A stretch of 64,000 nucleotides of DNA from the NCBI GenBank assembly GCA_963643225.1, contig CAVIIX010000003.1:73377-137376 (forward strand), written 5' to 3'. Below, one piece after another: positions 26,211 to 34,858 of the stretch. The position numbers and the translations under genes were made by a program. Position 1 is the first letter of the stretch; every line of letters starts with the position of its first letter. The notes under the pieces were generated by a model. It saw only the letters and a list, made by a program, of their open reading frames with translations. It ran no database searches and was not told where the DNA came from. Origin of the DNA: UBA1258 sp963643225 (GTDB taxonomy: Bacteria; Bacillota; Clostridia; Lachnospirales; Lachnospiraceae).

Positions 26211-27468
26211 AAATAGCTCCATATATTTCTAATAGTCTTTTATAATTAGTGTCTGGGTTGTGGGTAATATGAGCATGCATGGAGGCGTGCTCTGAGGCGT
26301 CAAGTAAAAGGCTTTGGTCCTTAAAGAAGCGTATAACGGCATCATAAAGGCCTTCAGAGTCTGTGTTTTCAAACATAAGCCCGTCAATATCCGATTTAAA
26401 GATGCCTGAAATACCACCTACGTTTGAGGCAATACAGGGTACCCCTAAAATCATGGCTTCTCCAAGGGAATTTGGTGAATTTTCTATACTTGAAGGGCAT
26501 ACAAATAAATTGGCATTTAATAATTCCTTTTTAATGCCTTCTGCGTCAAGGTTTCCTACAAATGTAACGTGTTCTTTTAAATCGTATTTTTTAATAAGCT
26601 CAAGTATGTATTTTCCGTAGGAGCTTATTTTGATTTTATCTTTAAGAGTCTCCTGCCCTGTGATTATATCACCGGCAATTCTTACTTCCGTATCCGGGAA
26701 TTTTTTAAGTATTTTATTAAGGGCTTCAAGCATTGTATGAAGACCTTTTATCGGGTAATTACCCTGGCTTAAGAAAATCGAATGAGCCTTACAGGTATCA
26801 ATATCCCAGGCGCCTTCATAAAATTCAGGGCGTAAGGTTTCGTTTAAAAAGTGATATTTGGAATCCGGATTTGTGTTTACAGAAAATTCAAGGTCAAAGG
26901 GAGTGCGTCCTGTAATATTGCCTGCAATTTTAAGTGCTTTAACTTCGTTTAAAGCTCTTATGGCAAATTTTTTCTGCTGCTTGATTAAAGAATCCTTTTT
27001 TAATATATCCCTAAAGGTAGCGCGATTAATAACGTATTCCGGAAGACCGTCAAAATAGTGGTCTTTATATATATCCATTACTCCCTGTAGGCCTATTAAA
27101 AGCTTTTTAGGTGTATCCTTATTTACCCTGCACATGGCAAGAGTATGCGGATATTCCGTACCGAAAATATGGATGACATCGGGCTTAAAATCCTCCTTGA
27201 TATTTTTAAGGCTTACTTCAAGACTTTCATCGTAAATTTCAGGGTGAACCGTATCCTCATAAAAGCCGTAATATTTTATTCCGTCAATTATTTCCTTATA
27301 GCCGTCATATTGCTTTGGCACGGGAAAGCACACCGCAAGATCGAATTCATGGCTCTTTTCAACAGTTGCCGCAATACCCGAAAGCCAGCCCTCCTTATTT
27401 GAGGCCTTTAAATTAAGGGAGTGTGCAATTTTAGGTAAGATAATGTTACAAAGCCACAGTATTTTCAT
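26197..27468 (-). CDS. GT4-family glycosyltransferase
   Basis: 423 residues, GT-B fold. The C-terminal half contains F-L-S-Q-G-N-Y-P-I-K-G, V-R-I-A-G-D, and S-P-N-S-L-G-E-A-M-I-L-G-V-P-C-I-A-S, the usual nucleotide-sugar site of GT4. The N-terminal half begins with K-I-L-W-L-C-N-I-I-L-P. The ATG overlaps the TGA of the GT2 gene at 27465 (ATGA, 4 bp), and its end overlaps the LtaS-like gene, so the three genes are translationally coupled. Specificity unknown. Confidence 0.8.
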   Translation of the reverse strand: MKILWLCNIILPKIAHSLNLKASNKEGWLSGIAATVEKSHEFDLAVCFPVPKQYDGYKEIIDGIKYYGFYEDTVHPEIYDESLEVSLKNIKEDFKPDVIHIFGTEYPHTLAMCRVNKDTPKKLLIGLQGVMDIYKDHYFDGLPEYVINRATFRDILKKDSLIKQQKKFAIRALNEVKALKIAGNITGRTPFDLEFSVNTNPDSKYHFLNETLRPEFYEGAWDIDTCKAHSIFLSQGNYPIKGLHTMLEALNKILKKFPDTEVRIAGDIITGQETLKDKIKISSYGKYILELIKKYDLKEHVTFVGNLDAEGIKKELLNANLFVCPSSIENSPNSLGEAMILGVPCIASNVGGISGIFKSDIDGLMFENTDSEGLYDAVIRFFKDQSLLLDASEHASMHAHITHNPDTNYKRLLEIYGAIYEKD

Positions 27469-28250
27469 GAATAAAGTTTCCTCTTTAAACTTTCATAAAG
27501 CTGTGCGGTTTTAGGGTTACGTGCGATTTTTCCTCTTAATTTATAAAGAGTCAGAATCAATACAGTTCTGTATACAAAACGTTTTGAAAACGGAATGTTT
27601 TCTTTTACTGCGCGCTTATATTCTGCTTTATCAATCCTTTTATTTGCTTTGCTTTCAGATACTCCGCCGCCCTCATAGAGGCATACTGGCAGGTCTAAAT
27701 AAAAGAAATTCTGATGAGCTTTAAAATAAGAATAATTAAAGTGTTCAAAATCTGCTCTTATTTTATAGCTTGTATCGAAGCCTCGGTTTAAAAGCGTATC
27801 CCTTGAATAAAGAATTGCCTGATGGCAGGGTACATTTCTATAGCAGGTAAAGCCTGTTATTTTAGGAGAAGGCTTTTGAAGAGCTTCAGTGCTTAAAAAA
27901 TATGCATCTCCATAAGCGATTGTATTTAATAACGGAAGGTTTTTATCTGCGACATTTTTTAAGACATCCTTATCATAAAATTTATCACCGGCATTCATAA
28001 ATATAATAAAATCGCCCAAAGCCTCTTTAACCGCTTCATTCATGGCATCGTAAATACCCTTGTCTTTATTTATGATAATTTTTACCTTTTCTGAATTAAG
28101 AGTTTTTATTGCCTCCGTGGAATTATCTGTAGAGCCCCCATCCTTGACTATGATTTCATAGTCTGAATAAGTCTGCTCTAAGGAGTTTAAAACCGTCTCT
28201 TTTAATTTTTCACCCGCATTAAAGGTAACCGTCACAATAGAAAATTTCAT
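27465..28250 (-). CDS. GT2-family glycosyltransferase (WcaE/EpsE-like)
   Basis: 261 residues, single GT-A domain without membrane segments: S-I-V-T-V-T-F-N at the N-terminus, K-D-G-G-S-T-D-N-S in the nucleotide site, D-K-G-I-Y-D-A-M-N, and N-A-G-D-K-F in the DXD position. The D-K-G-I-Y-D-A-M-N-x-G-I/A-type motif is typical of short GT2 enzymes that add an early sugar in capsular or exopolysaccharide units. It follows the initiating phosphotransferase (28253-29641) by two bases, so it probably adds the second sugar. ATG start with GAGG upstream. Confidence 0.8.
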   Translation of the reverse strand: MKFSIVTVTFNAGEKLKETVLNSLEQTYSDYEIIVKDGGSTDNSTEAIKTLNSEKVKIIINKDKGIYDAMNEAVKEALGDFIIFMNAGDKFYDKDVLKNVADKNLPLLNTIAYGDAYFLSTEALQKPSPKITGFTCYRNVPCHQAILYSRDTLLNRGFDTSYKIRADFEHFNYSYFKAHQNFFYLDLPVCLYEGGGVSESKANKRIDKAEYKRAVKENIPFSKRFVYRTVLILTLYKLRGKIARNPKTAQLYESLKRKLYS

Positions 28251-28252
28251 AA

Positions 28253-29641
28253 TTAATTATTGTCCTCTTCAGTTGCGGTTTTTGACTTTAATGCCGTAAT
28301 CTGATCGTCTGTAACCCCTTCCGTTGAATCCGGCCAGAATAAAATCTTAATAGTTAAAAGCATAAGCTTAATATCAAGCCATACGCTGTAATTTTCTATG
28401 TAGCATAAGTCAAGCTTTAATTTGTCATAGGGAGTTGTATTGTATTTTCCGTATACCTGGGCATAACCTGCAAGACCTGCTTTTACCTTCATGCGGAAAG
28501 CAAATTCAGGCATTGATTCCATATACTGGGCAATAATTTCAGGGCGTTCTGGTCTTGGCCCGATAAAGGACATATCACCCTTTAGTATGTTAAATAACTG
28601 GGGAAGCTCGTCTAAACGGCATCTTCTAATTACTTTGCCGATAGGAGTGATACGATCGTCATTTTCTTTGGCCAGACGTGCCACGCCATCCTTTTCGGCA
28701 TCCACACGCATACTTCTGAATTTAATGATTTTAAATTCCTTTGCGTCCTTAGTGCAGCGCACCTGCTTATAAAGAACGGGGCCTTTGTCATAAAGCTTTA
28801 CTAAAATTGCCGTTATAAGCATAAAGGGTGAAGACAGCACTATCAAAATAAGAGAACATGCGATATCGATTAAGCGTTTCAATATACGTTGCTCTAATTT
28901 AAGGCTGTATTCACGAGTCAGTAAAATTGGTGTGTCGAAAATGTGAAGCTGGTCTGAGCCCGATAAAATAACATCGCTTATTTTAGGCATGATGTAAACA
29001 CGGATATTCTTACCGTAACAGAATTTAAGGACGTTGTTTCTTTCTGCCGTGGGTATATCCCATATGACAACAGCATCATAATCGCCGAGAGCCTCTTTGC
29101 ATACAGCTTCAACGCCTTCGCTTATATTCATGGTCTTTAAAATACTGTATTTATCCTCTCTTGATTCAAATTTTCTTTTGATGTCGTCTATAGGACGGTT
29201 TCCGTGCACAAGTAAAAGCTCACGCGGCGGAAAAATCCGTTTAAATATCCAGTTAGATAAAAGAGTCCAGCCAAAAGAAACAAAGAGCTGTAGCCCGGAC
29301 ATCTTTAAATAATTAACGGGATACATAAGGCCCAGGCACAAAAGGGATAACTGCAAATAGGTAATGATATTGACAATTGCAGTACTCATGACCTGTGAAA
29401 ATACGACCTCACCGATTTTCATGTAGCCAATTTTGGTGGCGCCATACATCGTGGAGAAAGCTAATAATAAAAATGCGTAAATTAAAATAATCAGGATATG
29501 ACCACGACGCCAAAAGTCAAGGCGGATAGATCCCTGATAAAAATTATAATAGTAATATCCGAACAGCCAAATCTGCAGTGCAAGTCCGGCACCGCTGAAT
29601 AGAAGCTGTAATACTCTTTTAATTGATTCCATTTTACGCAT
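28253..29641 (-). CDS. WbaP/CpsE-type polyprenyl glycosylphosphotransferase
   Basis: 462 residues: four to five N-terminal membrane helices, a central degenerate nucleotide-binding region, one more helix at about 270, and a C-terminal bacterial sugar transferase domain with KFRSM, the R-L-D-E-L-P-Q-L-F-N-I-L-K-G-D-M-S catalytic block and FIGPRPERPE. It begins a repeat unit by transferring a hexose-1-phosphate to undecaprenyl phosphate. It is the long form, in contrast to the PglC-like enzyme at 18945. ATG start with AGGAG upstream; first gene of the operon reaching to the LtaS-like gene and beyond. Confidence 0.85.
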   Translation of the reverse strand: MRKMESIKRVLQLLFSGAGLALQIWLFGYYYYNFYQGSIRLDFWRRGHILIILIYAFLLLAFSTMYGATKIGYMKIGEVVFSQVMSTAIVNIITYLQLSLLCLGLMYPVNYLKMSGLQLFVSFGWTLLSNWIFKRIFPPRELLLVHGNRPIDDIKRKFESREDKYSILKTMNISEGVEAVCKEALGDYDAVVIWDIPTAERNNVLKFCYGKNIRVYIMPKISDVILSGSDQLHIFDTPILLTREYSLKLEQRILKRLIDIACSLILIVLSSPFMLITAILVKLYDKGPVLYKQVRCTKDAKEFKIIKFRSMRVDAEKDGVARLAKENDDRITPIGKVIRRCRLDELPQLFNILKGDMSFIGPRPERPEIIAQYMESMPEFAFRMKVKAGLAGYAQVYGKYNTTPYDKLKLDLCYIENYSVWLDIKLMLLTIKILFWPDSTEGVTDDQITALKSKTATEEDNN

Positions 29642-29676
29642 ATAAATTCTCCTGCATGCGTTTGTTATAACAGTTA

Positions 29677-29706
29677 ATTTTAACGCATTAACTTATTTTA
29701 ATCCAA
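29677..29706 (-). promoter_or_regulatory. Possible SigA promoter for the WbaP-type gene
   Basis: Minus-strand TTGGAT (29701-29706), 18 bases, TAAAAT (29677-29682), the same -35 and spacing as the promoter at 5357-5386. An inverted repeat ATGCGTT/AACGCAT (about 29655-29661 and 29681-29688) flanks the predicted start of transcription. Confidence 0.4.
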
Positions 29707-29720
29707 TTAGCACAAATCCC

Positions 29721-31061
29721 TTATTCTTCTTCAAAATTAATGCCGATCAGATAATCATCTATGCTGTCACGACCCTCTGACGTTTCGATACTGCCGTCCA
29801 GCCTTCTAGCCGTACTCATAAATTCAATATCGGCATAATCTATATATGTGCCTGATAATTCACCGTTATCAATACATTCCTGCACGTAATTTTCATAGGA
29901 TAAGGTTTCGATAAGAGTATTTGAATTTTCAAAGGGAGAAAAATCACATACCGATAAAATTATTAAGCACGCGCCAATGTTAAAAGCAATGCGCTCCTTC
30001 CTTTTTTCAAATACCTTGAGAAGCACTTCAAGCGTAGCCGAAATAAATGCTTCAGGACAAAAAACAAGACGCCAGTCACATTTTTCTTTTTTATAAAAGG
30101 ATAAAAATACATTTATAATTACTGTTGCCACAAATACTCCGAATATTTTACCGCCTTCGTTCATGTCGCTAAAGCTTGAAAAAGGAGTTTTGATGGCAAA
30201 AAATATACGATCCAGCCTTAAGCATCCCAGTAAGGAGGCTGCAGGAAGCATTAAAAGCAAGTATTTTTTCTTTAATAATAAATACGAAATTAGTGGAAGT
30301 GCCACCCCGTAGGCAACTGAATACCCTGTGTAGCCTTCTCTTAATATTACAAAGCCTGCCGTTGAAGGAATGCCGTTAGCTGCAAGATCTGTTCCGCACA
30401 TAAGGAGCAGCATATACAAAAGCATATAATATTCCATTTTTTTAATGTGAATTTCCCGCCCGATTGTCCATACCAGGCTTAAATTAAGTACATAAACCGT
30501 TACAGGAAGCAAAAAGCCCAAAAAGAGACGTACCGGAATATTAAAAAAGTCACACATGCAGGCTATAAACATGGGAAGCACTAAAATTTTATTCCAAATA
30601 GGAACACCTGCCTTCATAAGCCTGCCGGTCATGGAGGAATATTCGTATAAGGTGCCATGGGCCATTGTAGTTGAAACCACCTCCCAGGTATCATTGCCTA
30701 AAATGGAAGGAGCAAGATAAAAATACGAATATAATCCTAAGGCCGTTGCAGGAATTATAACTAACAAAAATCTTTTATTCATTTCAGGCTTTATTAATTT
30801 TCTTTTATTAATGAACAAAAAAGGTATTCCTAAAAGCGAAAGAAATGTAATTAAAGCAAAATAAACCTTTTCTAATGTATAAAGATCAAAATCAAGCTTT
30901 AATGCGACTAATAAAACCCCTAAAAGTAACACAAAAAGAGAAAGAAAGCCTAAAGCATACATTTTAAGGTATCCTAAAGTTTTCTCTCTAAATATTCCTA
31001 GTATCAGTGCCCCGGTTAAAATCGGAGCAATTAAAAAAACACAAATTCCACAAACTGTCAT
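29721..31061 (-). CDS. Multi-pass membrane protein, DUF6077-like, unknown function
   Basis: 446 residues with about 11 hydrophobic segments and a short soluble C-terminus. An outer loop holds G-N-D-T-W-E, and a later stretch reads I-L-R-E-G-Y-T-G-Y-S-V-A-Y-G, which resembles DUF6077 proteins of Lachnospiraceae glycan loci; this family name is from memory and tentative. The topology and acidic outer-loop residue suggest a GT-C-like or polymerase-like role. ATG start with AAAGGG upstream. It lies between fcl and the WbaP-type transferase. Confidence 0.6.
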   Translation of the reverse strand: MTVCGICVFLIAPILTGALILGIFREKTLGYLKMYALGFLSLFVLLLGVLLVALKLDFDLYTLEKVYFALITFLSLLGIPFLFINKRKLIKPEMNKRFLLVIIPATALGLYSYFYLAPSILGNDTWEVVSTTMAHGTLYEYSSMTGRLMKAGVPIWNKILVLPMFIACMCDFFNIPVRLFLGFLLPVTVYVLNLSLVWTIGREIHIKKMEYYMLLYMLLLMCGTDLAANGIPSTAGFVILREGYTGYSVAYGVALPLISYLLLKKKYLLLMLPAASLLGCLRLDRIFFAIKTPFSSFSDMNEGGKIFGVFVATVIINVFLSFYKKEKCDWRLVFCPEAFISATLEVLLKVFEKRKERIAFNIGACLIILSVCDFSPFENSNTLIETLSYENYVQECIDNGELSGTYIDYADIEFMSTARRLDGSIETSEGRDSIDDYLIGINFEEE

Positions 31062-31080
31062 GAGTCTACCCTTTTATTAT

Positions 31081-32022
31081 TTACATTCTTACGTTATCAA
31101 CGTTTTCTTTAAACCATTCGTAGGCAAGCTTAACGCCCTCTTCCAAATCCACCTTATGAGTCCAGCCAAGGGAGTGAAGCCTTGTAACATCGCACAGCTT
31201 TCTTTTAGTGCCGTCAGGCATGGAAGAATCCCACACTATTTCGCCCTCGTAGCCAACCGTCCTTTTAACGATTTCTGCAAGCTCTCTGATAGTCACCTCT
31301 TTACCGGTACCGATGTTTACATGCTGTTCTCCTGAATAATTTTCAAGTAAAAATACGCAGGCATCAGCCATATCATCAACGTATAAAAATTCTCTTAAAG
31401 GAGAGCCAGTGCCCCATAGCACTACAACAGACGCATTTTTAACCTTGGCTTCATGAAATTTTCTTATCATGGCCGGCATTACATGGGAGCCTGATAAATC
31501 GTAATTGTCGTGAGGGCCGTATAAATTAGTAGGCATGCAGGAGATAAAATCATCTCCGTACTGTCTCTTATAATATTTGCACATCTGCATGCCTGAAATC
31601 TTGGCAATAGCATAGGCCTCGTTGGTCTGCTCTAAGGGACCGGTTAAAAGAGCATCCTCAGGAATGGGCTGAGGTGCCCTTTTGGGATAAATACAGGTAG
31701 AGCCTAAAAACAAAAGCTTTTTAACATGATTTTCATGGGCTGCATTTATAACGTTACATTGTATCTGTAAATTTTCATAGGCAAATTCTGCAGGTGTAGT
31801 GTTATTTGCATTAATACCGCCTACCTTTGCCGCTGCCAGCACCACTACGTCAGGTTTTTCTTTTGCAAAAAAATCATAAACCTGAGCCTGGTTTTTTAAA
31901 TCCATTTCCTTGTGAGTGCGGGTGATGATGTTGGTATAACCCTTACCCTCTAAATTGCGCACAATAGCGCTTCCCACAAGTCCTCTGTGGCCTGCCACAA
32001 AAATTTTATCTGTCCTGTTCAT
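31081..32022 (-). CDS. fcl: GDP-L-fucose synthase
   Basis: 313-residue SDR enzyme of the WcaG/Fcl family. The NADPH site GHRGLVGSAI lies near residues 11-20 and the catalytic Tyr-x3-Lys is in NEAYAIAKISG, followed by the C-terminal R-E-F-L-Y-V-D-D motif. It epimerises C3 and C5 and reduces C4 of GDP-4-keto-6-deoxymannose to give GDP-L-fucose. It sits just after gmd, with a 30-residue small ORF between them whose stop is one base before this ATG; GAGGAA gives the Shine-Dalgarno. Confidence 0.92.
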   Translation of the reverse strand: MNRTDKIFVAGHRGLVGSAIVRNLEGKGYTNIITRTHKEMDLKNQAQVYDFFAKEKPDVVVLAAAKVGGINANNTTPAEFAYENLQIQCNVINAAHENHVKKLLFLGSTCIYPKRAPQPIPEDALLTGPLEQTNEAYAIAKISGMQMCKYYKRQYGDDFISCMPTNLYGPHDNYDLSGSHVMPAMIRKFHEAKVKNASVVVLWGTGSPLREFLYVDDMADACVFLLENYSGEQHVNIGTGKEVTIRELAEIVKRTVGYEGEIVWDSSMPDGTKRKLCDVTRLHSLGWTHKVDLEEGVKLAYEWFKENVDNVRM

Positions 32023-32023
32023 T

Positions 32024-32116
32024 TTATTCCTCTTTTTGTTTTAAAGCGTAGTCTTTATAAACCTGCAAATAAAAGCCGCAGGAAAAAATGCTTAAAACAC
32101 ATGTAATTTTCTTCAT
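32024..32116 (-). CDS. Candidate small ORF (30 residues) between gmd and fcl
   Basis: An ATG at 32116 opens 30 codons ending in TAA at 32024, one base before the fcl start (TAAAATG). The peptide starts MKKITCVLSI, has a short hydrophobic cysteine-containing stretch and a charged KQKEE tail. It fills almost the whole gap and its end carries the fcl Shine-Dalgarno, so it could couple translation of fcl to gmd. The ribosome site is weak (AAGAGA). It may be chance. Confidence 0.35.
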   Translation of the reverse strand: MKKITCVLSIFSCGFYLQVYKDYALKQKEE

Positions 32117-32125
32117 CTGATTCTC

Positions 32126-33163
32126 TTAATTACCCTTTGCAAGCTCGATATCTGCTTTAACCATCATTTCAACAAGTTCTTCAAAGGTAACCTCTCTCTT
32201 CCAGTGAAGCTTTTCTTCTGCCTTGGTGCAGTCGCCTAAGAGAAGTTCAACCTCAGCTGGACGGAAAAATTCCGGATTAACTTCAACCCTAAGCTTACCG
32301 GTTTTAACATCATAAGCCTTTTCATCAACGCCCGCTCCTTCAAAACGTAATTCAATTCCGGCCTTTTCAAAAGCAAGCTTAACGAACTCTCTTACCGTAT
32401 GAGTTTCATTGGTGGCAAGCACGAAGTCTTCCGGCTTATCCTGCTGTAAAATCATCCACATACCCTTAATATAATCGCCTGCAAAGCCCCAGTCACGCTT
32501 GGCATCCAGGTTGCCAAGAGATAATTTTTCCTGCTTGCCTGCAAGAATGTTGCCGATGGCAAGAGTGATTTTTCTTGTGACGAAATTTTCGCCACGTCTT
32601 GGAGATTCATGGTTAAACAAAATGCCGTTGCAGGCAAACATGTCGTAGGCTTCTCTGTAATTTACGGTAATCCAGTAAGAATATAACTTGGCTACACCAT
32701 AAGGGCTCTTAGGGTAGAAGGGTGTCTTTTCGCTCTGTGGAGCAGTTTTGGGAATGCCGCCGAAAAGCTCGGAGGTGGAAGCCTGGTAAAATTTACATTT
32801 TGGATTAGAAAGCCTCACAGCCTCCAGCAATTTTAATGTGGCAACACCCGTTGCTTCAGCCGTATATTCCGGAATTTCAAAAGAAATGCCGACATGAGAC
32901 TGAGCCGCAAGATTGTACACTTCATCAGGCTTAATCTTATCCATAAGCATAATTAGACAGGAAGAATCTGTCATGTCTGCGTAGTGCATAAACAGCTTCT
33001 TTCCGTTAATGTCTTTATCCCTAAGAAGATGGTCGATACGGTCTGTATTGATGGTTGAGTGCCTTCTCATAAGACCATGCACCTCATAGCCCTTTTCAAG
33101 CAAAAATTCGGCAAGGTAAGAACCATCCTGTCCTGTTATACCTGTAATAACTGCTTTTTTCAT
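32126..33163 (-). CDS. gmd: GDP-mannose 4,6-dehydratase
   Basis: 345-residue SDR enzyme. N-terminal TGITGQDGSYLAEFLL is the Gmd nucleotide motif, followed by G-L-M-R-R-H-S-T-I-N-T-D-R-I, the catalytic T/S-E-L-F-G, and the Y-x3-K in SPYGVAKLYSYW. It makes GDP-4-keto-6-deoxy-D-mannose, the precursor of GDP-L-fucose made by fcl next door. GDP-mannose can come from the manC product (44330-45637). ATG with AGGAG upstream; promoter at 33194-33222. Confidence 0.93.
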   Translation of the reverse strand: MKKAVITGITGQDGSYLAEFLLEKGYEVHGLMRRHSTINTDRIDHLLRDKDINGKKLFMHYADMTDSSCLIMLMDKIKPDEVYNLAAQSHVGISFEIPEYTAEATGVATLKLLEAVRLSNPKCKFYQASTSELFGGIPKTAPQSEKTPFYPKSPYGVAKLYSYWITVNYREAYDMFACNGILFNHESPRRGENFVTRKITLAIGNILAGKQEKLSLGNLDAKRDWGFAGDYIKGMWMILQQDKPEDFVLATNETHTVREFVKLAFEKAGIELRFEGAGVDEKAYDVKTGKLRVEVNPEFFRPAEVELLLGDCTKAEEKLHWKREVTFEELVEMMVKADIELAKGN

Positions 33164-33193
33164 GATTTTCTCCTATTGCATAAACCCCAATTG

Positions 33194-33222
33194 ATTTTAC
33201 CATATAGCGCCACGAAATGAAA
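33194..33222 (-). promoter_or_regulatory. Extended -10 SigA promoter for gmd-fcl
   Basis: Minus-strand TTTCAT (33217-33222), 17 bases, TAAAAT (33194-33199) preceded by TGG, which gives the TGn extension. It lies directly after the stop of the 33224 gene and 31 bases before gmd. Confidence 0.5.
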
Positions 33223-33223
33223 C

Positions 33224-34813
33224 TCAATATAAGGTATGGTGTTCTTGAACTTTTATAAGTTCAAAATCATCCAGAATATCGTACACCCAGTCGGTTGATA
33301 GATGAGATTCTATTATAAAATAGGTTTTGTCGTGACCGGCATATGCATTTGCTTTTTTCTTTTCCTGTAAGGGACTGTGAGAAGTCCAGGTGCCAAGTCT
33401 ATAGGAATTTTTAGCTTCCACAGCTTCTTTTAAAAACATTTTTTCAGAAATGCTTGTGTAGGAATTTGTCTCTAAAAGACATACTCCATCATCATGCTCT
33501 TTTACAATTTCGTTTATATTGTTCCACTTATCGTTACCCCTTGATAAGGCTTCGGCATTTTTATCCGTGACAAAAAGCGAGACAATAAGAAGGGTAGCGG
33601 AAATGCCCATTAAAATTATTATTTTCTTTATATTAAGATTATCAATGTGCTTAAGAGCACAGGCAAGCATTAACAGGACAGACGCAGCTATTAAGGGCAT
33701 CATTACCCTCTCCAAAACTCTCTGAAGGTATATAAAATATACAGTAACCGCGCCGTCAAATATCATAAGTGCTTGTGTTACAAACAGTGAAAACCTGTCC
33801 TTTTTTATAAGAAAAAAGGTAAAAGAAAACAAAAATGCAAGAATCAATATAACACCGTAATAAGACTTAAAATAGTTTATTCCGGAGGTTATTGCTGTTT
33901 TTGTAAAACACATTTCCGATTCGTTAACCAGCTCCTCTAAAAATGCTGCACTCATGCCTGGGATGATTTCTATATCGTACTGGTCAAGAGCAATCGCTAT
34001 GCTGTCAGGTATACCTTTTTCTTCATAAAGTTCAAAATTCCACACATATCTTGGCAGCAATCCGTAATCATAGGCTTTTACTCTTACATCATTAAAAACC
34101 ATATATTCCTGCCATTCAACGCTTCGATAGGCATATTTTTCAATTAAGAAGGATGCAATTACAAGCAAAAGGAAAATACACACCGGTATTATTGCTTCCT
34201 TTACCGGTCTTAAAATTTCCTTCTGTCTGTGAATATAAACCATTGCAGCCAGGCATACTAACGGCATCAGCATTAAAAACACCATTTCTCGCATCCACAT
34301 GCCATTTATCAAAAGCAGGATTATAATGGCATAATCAAAGCCTTTAAATTTCTTTAAGGACGCAATGTAAAAGCAGGCTGTAATCATCAATAGACCAGCA
34401 TGCACCGTATACTGAAAACCATTAATATATTTAAGACACAAAAGCATTAATACAGCATAGGTTATAATTTCTGTAACAATTTTTCCTGTTTTGCCGGTTA
34501 CGGCCTTACAGGCATTAAAAATTATCAAAAATACACATGCACCGTCACAGAAAAGAATGTATGCTTCAAACCACTCACCACAAGGTGCAGCAGTGTAAAG
34601 GCCTTTAAACAAAAGTCCCAATGGGTACATTATATAAATCAGATGTGCTTCCGGAGTGCCGGTGTAGACACCGCTCATCAAATTATGAAGCATAATATCG
34701 TCATTGGAGCTAAAATAAAAACCCCATTTAAAAAAAACGAAAAGTAACGTTAACAGAGTTAACGTTACTGATAAAAATATTGGGTTTAAAAATTTAAATT
34801 TTTCGTTTTTCAT
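33224..34813 (-). CDS. Multi-pass membrane protein, GT-C-like, first-loop NDD motif (paralogue of 8601-10391)
   Basis: 529 residues from the ATG at 34813, or 536 from an in-frame GTG at 34834; the ATG leaves an N-terminus of the same length as in the paralogue at 8601-10391. Residues 37-39 are NDD in the first outer loop, followed by S-G-V-Y-x-G and H-L-I-Y-x-M-Y-P-L, shared with that paralogue. About ten membrane segments and a soluble C-terminal domain of roughly 100 residues follow. A GT-C-type sugar transferase is likely, but I cannot name substrate or family. Confidence 0.65.
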   Translation of the reverse strand: MKNEKFKFLNPIFLSVTLTLLTLLFVFFKWGFYFSSNDDIMLHNLMSGVYTGTPEAHLIYIMYPLGLLFKGLYTAAPCGEWFEAYILFCDGACVFLIIFNACKAVTGKTGKIVTEIITYAVLMLLCLKYINGFQYTVHAGLLMITACFYIASLKKFKGFDYAIIILLLINGMWMREMVFLMLMPLVCLAAMVYIHRQKEILRPVKEAIIPVCIFLLLVIASFLIEKYAYRSVEWQEYMVFNDVRVKAYDYGLLPRYVWNFELYEEKGIPDSIAIALDQYDIEIIPGMSAAFLEELVNESEMCFTKTAITSGINYFKSYYGVILILAFLFSFTFFLIKKDRFSLFVTQALMIFDGAVTVYFIYLQRVLERVMMPLIAASVLLMLACALKHIDNLNIKKIIILMGISATLLIVSLFVTDKNAEALSRGNDKWNNINEIVKEHDDGVCLLETNSYTSISEKMFLKEAVEAKNSYRLGTWTSHSPLQEKKKANAYAGHDKTYFIIESHLSTDWVYDILDDFELIKVQEHHTLY

Positions 34814-34858
34814 TGATTTACTCAAAAATGACACCTAATATCAGATGTCTGGTTTCAT

